NCBI RefSeq assembly: GCF_004379255.2
Contig: NC_056048.1
Location: forward strand, 3,348,001-3,412,000
Source: Salvia splendens
Taxonomy: Eukaryota > Streptophyta > Magnoliopsida > Lamiales > Lamiaceae
DNA length: 64,000 bases
Reading direction: 5' to 3'
Shown: positions 53,640 to 64,000 of the stretch, in pieces
How positions within the stretch are numbered: position 1 is the stretch's first letter
Layout: each line of letters opens with the position of its first letter
Notes under the pieces: model-generated
Told to the model about the DNA's origin: nothing
What the model saw: only the letters and a program-made list of their open reading frames with translations
Database searches by the model: none
Translations under genes and position numbers: made by a program

Positions 53640-55370
53640 ATCTACGATGAATCTCGTGGTTTGGAATTTGAATCAATCGTCCCTTTCCTCATTAGCTGTA
53701 TTAGACATTATCTACACAGCTTCACTGCACTTCATTCTCCTCCTAATGAAGATGATAATGGCACAAGCAGCAAATAGAGTTGCTCCAACTGGGACAGCAA
53801 TGAAGATGATAACTCTTGCCGTCTTATCATCTTTCTTTCCATGTACAAGTATTGTATTATTTCCATGGCTTCTGCAGAAATAAGAAAATGTTCTTTAATC
53901 TTATAGTGAATTACACTGCATGCTTGATCATAGGTCAAGAAATAAGGTGGAAACGTGCTAAGACAAAATTTGGAGCAAGAACGAGGAGTTTTTAATGTGA
54001 ACTGAGTTTTACATGGCCGGATGAACTTGTCATGACATTCCACTAGGCAGGGAGAACCACACAAATTTGTTGACATCTACCTGGCCGGATGAACCACCCG
54101 ATTGGGTAGCGAAAACCAGTTATGCGAAAATCACCTTTGGATGAAGGATTTTGGTGGTATATGGCATTCTTTACCAAACAAGCGAAAAACACTAAAAACA
54201 TAAGGAAAAAAAGATCGCACTACTAGAAAATTGTTCTTTTATGTCACTTGCACCTAATCTATAATACCATTAATGATACAAGTGCCATGTAGGTCAATGT
54301 AATGATAGATCAAATGTAAGGAAACTATATTACTGCGCCTTAAAGTGTCCTATACTACCATGTATACTGGCACTTAGATTTGTGACAAAATCTACCCTAA
54401 GACTACACATAATATTAGCGGGAGAATTTAAAATATACCTCCCATATATATTTGGAATTACATTCGCCCCACAAATATCTATTAATTTTAATTTTTTCTC
54501 TTTCACTTCAAATATATTAAAATTTTTTACTATTTAGTTAGCAATAATTTGTAATACCTAAAAATTATAGTATGTCTTAGTATAAAAGTACAAATTCATA
54601 TTAAACTCTAAGGACCCGTTTGATAAGCTACTAATACCTAGATATAGATATTGGAACTAATTACTGAAATGAGCAAGCTAAGGGTTGATCTTTGATATTG
54701 GAAATAGAGAAAAACATTATCAAATATGAACTTGTCTAGGCTTGCATTCGGAACGAATTCATATATTAGTACCCTCTCGGTTCCTTCCATAGAGAAACCT
54801 AAGAGTTTCACCAGATTCCTATGTTGAAGTTTGGCAACTAACAAAACCTCATTCTTGAATTCAACATTGCCCTTGCCTTGAATCTTTGGACAACCGTTTC
54901 ACTGCTATTTCCAGGCCAGTTTGAAGTTTTCCCTGTGAATGTTAGTCGCTATGACAAACGTGCTTGTTACAATATAGAGCTACCTTATAAACAGCCCCGA
55001 ATCCGCCTTGTCCGAGCTTGTTAGCATCGGAAAAATTATTTGGTGCAGCTCTGATGCTGCGAAAATCATATTGCAGGGATTCAACATTACAAATGTCGTC
55101 AGCAGCTGAATCAGCAGTGAGAAGATATAATTAAGGGTCAGTTGCATTACTCATGAATATGGATAAAAGAGAAGATGAATAAATCTTACACTCGGCTATT
55201 TTATATGCACTGCTCCGCTTCGTTCTTCTCCTAATGAAGATGATGATGGCACAAGCAGCAAATAATAGAGTTGCTCCAACTGGGACAGCAATGAAGATCA
55301 TAACTTTTGCCGTATTATCATCTTTCTTTCCTTGTATAAGTGTTGTATTATTTCCATTGGTTTCTGCAGA
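53640..55370 (-). pseudogene. Truncated CRK pseudogene with duplicated TM exon
   Basis: Read leftward: TM exon 55197-55366 (NGNNTTLIQGKKDD, then VMIFIAVPVGATLLFAACAI), kinase start exon about 54983-55110 ([28 protein letters not shown]), and the next exon about 54724-54935 ([13 protein letters not shown], then [20 protein letters not shown]). In the last, one extra G in AGGCAAGGGCAATGTTGAA shifts the frame. No catalytic-loop, activation or C-terminal exons follow, so the kinase is cut off. A second copy of the TM exon and its upstream intron lies at about 53640-54190, matching about 55200-55760, a tandem duplication offset by roughly 1.5 kb. No ectodomain was found. Confidence 0.8.
54218..54260 (+). 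mobile_element. Possible CACTA transposon end
   Basis: CACTACTAGAAAATTGTTC matches the usual plant CACTA terminal pattern. No partner end (reverse form TTTTCTAGTAGTG) was found nearby, so extent is unknown. Confidence 0.3.
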
Positions 55371-55898
55371 AATAAGAAAATGTTCTTTAATCTTATAACT
55401 AGTTAATTAGACAGACTGCATGCTTGATTATTTGCTAAATATAGAAATTTGACTAATCTGTATGTCTGTCACTAAAATTTCCTCCGTAGGCCAAGAATAA
55501 ATGTGGAGATTAGCTAAGATAAAGTTTGGAGCAAGAACAAGGAGTTTTAATATGTAGTGAGTTTTTACACAAGCGGGTGAACTTGTCATCGCATTCCATT
55601 AGACCGGGTGAACCACACAGATTTGTCCAGTGACAAGTGATGTGACCAGGCCGGGTCCACCCGATTGGGTAGTGAAAATCACATTTTAATGAGGAAATTT
55701 TGGTGGTATTTGGCATTCTTTACCACATTAAAACACTATAAAACACACAACGAAAAAAAAGAAGGAAAGGAAATTTTGATGGAATTGGAATTCTTGTATT
55801 CATCTAATGATACGCAGCGTAAATTGCAGACAAGTATAACAGATCTAGATTCATAATTATATTGTAAGTTGAGCACGTAATACATAACGGAACTAAAT

Positions 55899-56821
55899 CT
55901 TACTTGTTGTGTTGCTTTCTTCTACGATTGTATCCTGCAAGTTGAATCCACTACTATCGAGGCCCACGTGTATTCTGATCCGATGCAGGAACAATTCCTC
56001 GGTACAATCGTTCTATAGAGAAAGCTAGGAAATCTCTTGTGAACGTAGCGCCGTTTTTCTCTCTTAGAATATTAGGTTTTCTGTGTCTTCTATTCTCTAC
56101 AATAGAGCATATATATAATAGAATAATTGTAACATTGGACCAAGCCCAATAGAATTATTTTCATATTAATCTAATCTAGCCCATTAATATTTCAATCTCC
56201 CACTTGGACTAGCATTAGATATTATACACAGCTCTAACATTGTACCCTTGAGCGGATCAAAATACACATATAGTGTGACCCTTTAGGCCCTCATTGTCGA
56301 CGACGATCTAATCGAATTCTGCACTAAACTCCTAGACTGCGTTGGCAGCGTAGCTCGATATATGAAGGACGTTTACGTAAATTCGCTAAACAAGCCTTTA
56401 CACAAAGTTTATAGTAATATCCTTTCATTCACAAACCACCCGATTGAGCCTAAGATTTGTCATGTGTCATCCAAATAGCTCAATCACTTTATCCCACCTT
56501 TATTAAATGACCCATTCGATCATATTCAATTACTTTAATTGAATATATCTTTGCATTGGCCAATGACTTAGTAGTCAAGTAATATAGAGAATTTGAGTGT
56601 TCTCTCAAAATTCTAATTGAGGAATGAATCTCATTCTTGGCTCAACTACCATTTCCATTTATCTTAAGATATACCCAACACAAGTCCGTGTCTCAATCCT
56701 CCTTTGGGAGGCAAAGCGTTGGACAAGATCAAAGCACACCACTCAACAAACAAAATGTATAATGACCTCAAATCCAAGGACTATTACATACTTCATGTAC
56801 TAATAAACTGTAGACACTTAC
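55899..56821 (-). mobile_element. Solo LTR (probably copia) with target duplication CTTAC
   Basis: The block 55904-56816 is flanked by CTTAC (55899-55903, 56817-56821). On the minus strand it begins TGTCTACAG and ends CAACACAACAA. The sequence (CTCCCACTTGGACTAGCATT, AAGCCTTTACACAAAGTTT, ACACAAGTCCGTGTCTCAAT) is of a type seen in plant copia LTRs. No internal domain remains. The last base at the minus 3' end is ambiguous (CA or CAA). Confidence 0.6.
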
Positions 56822-56853
56822 AGCTGTGCCCGTGATCAAGCAACCAGCTGTGA

Positions 56854-60237
<3,384 letters not shown>

Positions 60238-61108
60238 TTTTTTCAATTCTCTAGAGAAATTCTTTGTGTGGTTGTTGGCAAATTTAAAGAAAAAAAACCC
60301 AGTGATCAATATTCAGATGATTGATAATGAGATTTTCTTTACAAGATAGTTATAAATATTCAGATGATCGATCATGAGATTTACATTACAAGATAGTGTA
60401 ATAATACGACTTTCCAAAATAAGGTATTAGGGCATATGAAACAAAATATCTTCAATATTTGTGTTTGTAATCCAAGTGGTAGAACAAACCATACAACCTT
60501 ACCAATTACTAGAATTCAATAGAGTGATGCCCAATTAGCCATATATTATTACAGATTCAAATAATTTTAGGTTCAGTTCAGTACACATAATTAATTCAAT
60601 TCTAATTCTTTGTTCAGTAAAAATGATATAATTGATATAAAGTGTGTATGCAGTTTGTTTATGTGTATAGTGTGTGAGGGTGTCCAACTATTTAGAATTC
60701 TCATGATCTACTTTTGATATGAAATTCAAATGGTCGAATCGGGAGAAACTAGAAGTGTAATTTAATTCAAAATCTAAATATTTTGTGGTACCGAACATTG
60801 AATTTGGATTGAAAGCTTCAATTCCAATTGTATAGGGCCATTCCATATACCGAACGGTTATATAAATTGGACGTTTATAGAAATTCATGCATTGCATGTA
60901 ACACAAGAATACTCCCATTACATCTCGTGGTTCAGAATTTGAAACAATCGTCCCTCATAATTTACCCGTTTAAAGCATTATATTATCTACACAACTTTAT
61001 TATTTCCAAAGTTCTAGCTCACATACCCGGAAAAAACAGAAAACATAACAAAGTTACATGCATAATTTGCATGTTGAGGAAAGCACAAACCTCGGCAGGA
61101 TGACAAAA
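60238..61108. other. Intergenic between CRK copies
   Basis: AT-rich. The part at 60930-61000 (TCTCGTGGTTTGAATTTGAA-like and CAATCGTCCCT) resembles 53650-53700 near the other CRK relic, a trace of shared ancestry of the array. No gene. Confidence 0.4.
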
Positions 61109-61716
61109 TCAACGAGGATATAACTCGGGGACTGAAACATCGTTTACAGATGTCGAGCCTTCAGATGCAACCGCTCCAAACTTCAGCGAGTCTGAATCTT
61201 TTGAATTCTGATTCGTTGAATCCATGGGACCGTATCGACTAGCCATATAAAACATAGGCTCAGCAGGTACAGGCAGAGTCATTGCTGAGCTACTGAGCAT
61301 TAGAGCAACAGTAGCCAATGTTGGCCTCTTTGCGGGATTTTCTTGGACACACAACAGTCCCATGTGAATGCATCTCATCATGTCATGCATAGAACCAGCG
61401 CCATTCATCAGCGTAGGATCTACCATACTTGTAGTTGTCCCTTCTCGCCAGTTCTTCCATGTCTGCGAATGTGTGGCCATTAATTAGATACAATAAATAA
61501 AATCAGTCTGCGTAATTTGGCCTTGTTATGAACATTGATAGAGGAATTGTGTATAGCTTACAAGAATCAAGAGGTCCTCCACATTATCCCCATTTTGGAT
61601 ACAAACATTTCTCTTACCACTCACGATTTCCAAAACTAGCACTCCGAAACTAAACGCATCTTACTTGATGGAGTACTACTGCACGTGCATTGCGTATTCA
61701 GGTGACATGTATTTAC
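61109..61716 (-). pseudogene. CRK relic: last two kinase exons with in-frame stops
   Basis: C-terminal exon 61109-61463 is intact (TWKNWREGTTTSMVDPTL, RCIHMGLLCVQENPAKRPTL, ending NDVSVPELYPR). The preceding exon, about 61560-61716, still reads KYMSPEYAMHVQ, but TAG follows and, after YSIK, a TAA; then [18 protein letters not shown] resumes. Upstream kinase exons are missing; the sequence beyond 61720 is unrelated. Product would be non-functional. Confidence 0.85.
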
Positions 61717-61911
61717 TGTATAAGCAGATTAGGATATGACGTAGACATACTGGTGCACCACATAGGATTGAATTTTGGAGAAATTGAAATTTGTGATATT
61801 GTTACTACAAGTTAGAAGTTGGTTTATTCTTCCACGTACATTTAAAGTTTTTGGTAAAAACCTAAATCGACTAAAAGTTTGTCTATATTTTTGGCTATTA
61901 GGCCTAAAATT

Positions 61912-62169
61912 TACTCCCTCCGTCCACAAAAATGTGGGCATTTGAAATGACACGAGAATTCATACACAATTGGTAAAGTACAAGAGAGGGGGAGAACGGT
62001 AGTTAAAGTAGTATTAGTGGATAGTGTGACACACATTACTATTAGTGCTTAATGAGTTGTAATGGTATGTCATAGTGGTATACGTTGTAAATAAATTGAT
62101 GTATATAAGAATAAGTTGGGGACCACCATCCATAAATGGAAATGCCCATATTTTTATGGGACGGAAGTA
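61912..62169. mobile_element. Stowaway MITE
   Basis: TACTCCCTCCGTCCACAAAA with ATGTGGGCATTT at the left; right end reversed is TTACTTCCGTCCCATAAAAA with TATGGGCATTT. About 258 bp. A further tail TTTTTATAGGACGGATGGGG follows at about 62188-62207. Confidence 0.75.
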
Positions 62170-62507
62170 ATAAAAAGTACATATATTTTTATAGGACGGA
62201 TGGGGTATTACTTATCACCACATCCTATTTAAAGTAGCACGTTCCTAAAATAGAAACATCATCACTTAACTCATAAAACAACGCCAAAGACACCCGTACA
62301 AATAAACATGTCCCACATTAGTACAATACAATAGATTTTGGGTTTATAGGCTAAATGTGGTCTTTCTCATGGTAGACTAATATTTTGGAGTGAGTATTAT
62401 CGTTTAATCATAACATTAGTGCCCTGAGTGGCAATCAAAGAAACTAGCCGTGACTACCAATGTGCCCGTAATCAAGGAACCAGCCATGGCCACCAATGTG
62501 CTCGTGA

Positions 62508-64000
<1,493 letters not shown>

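Overview
The window is nuclear DNA of a dicot plant. Genes have short AT-rich GT-AG introns, there is a nuclear-type tRNA-His gene, and the gene content is plant-specific: PsbQ, HSA32, DUF26 receptor kinases, DUF1218, and Ty1/copia, Ty3/gypsy-Tat, PIF/Harbinger and Stowaway elements. Style of the MITEs and proteins suggests an asterid, perhaps Lamiales, but the species is not proven. Exon boundaries were placed by hand from splice consensus and frame. For the first five host genes the exon lengths add up to complete reading frames.

Positions 1-14236 hold ordinary single-copy genes. On the minus strand are an eIF4B-related protein (654-4740), a C2H2 zinc-finger protein (5749-7525) and HSA32 (9041-11324). 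A DUF1218 membrane protein (12368-13060) is on the plus strand, divergent from HSA32.

Positions 14237-25246 are a complete, apparently young Ty3/gypsy element of the Tat lineage on the minus strand. It has 608-bp LTRs with no difference seen, a CTTTC target duplication, a PBS, a PPT, gag-protease and RT-RNaseH-archaeal RNaseH-integrase. Gag and pol are in one frame, separated by a single TAG in a CARYYA readthrough context. Between pol and the 3' LTR it carries two genes on the opposite strand, one with three exons, and a block of 39-bp tandem repeats.

Positions 25247-36385 hold PSBQ (26170-27062), a TauE/SafE-type transporter gene (27546-34731) whose last intron contains a TNT1-like copia element with a nonsense codon in RT, and tRNA-His(GTG) at 36314-36385. 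Positions 37062-44856 are a cysteine-rich receptor-like kinase (CRK) gene split by a young, intact copia element inserted in its first exon.

Positions 45391-52925 are PIF/Harbinger territory. A decayed transposase is followed by a striking 3.8-kb palindrome: two almost identical 462-codon transposase ORFs, head to head, around a 119-bp spacer that is itself repeated in inverted orientation at the right edge. Positions 53640-64000 are a decaying tandem array of minus-strand CRK genes: one truncated pseudogene with a duplicated TM exon, one nearly full-length copy with a frameshift in its ectodomain, one two-exon relic, and one intact kinase part that runs off the window. A solo LTR and Stowaway MITEs are inserted among them.
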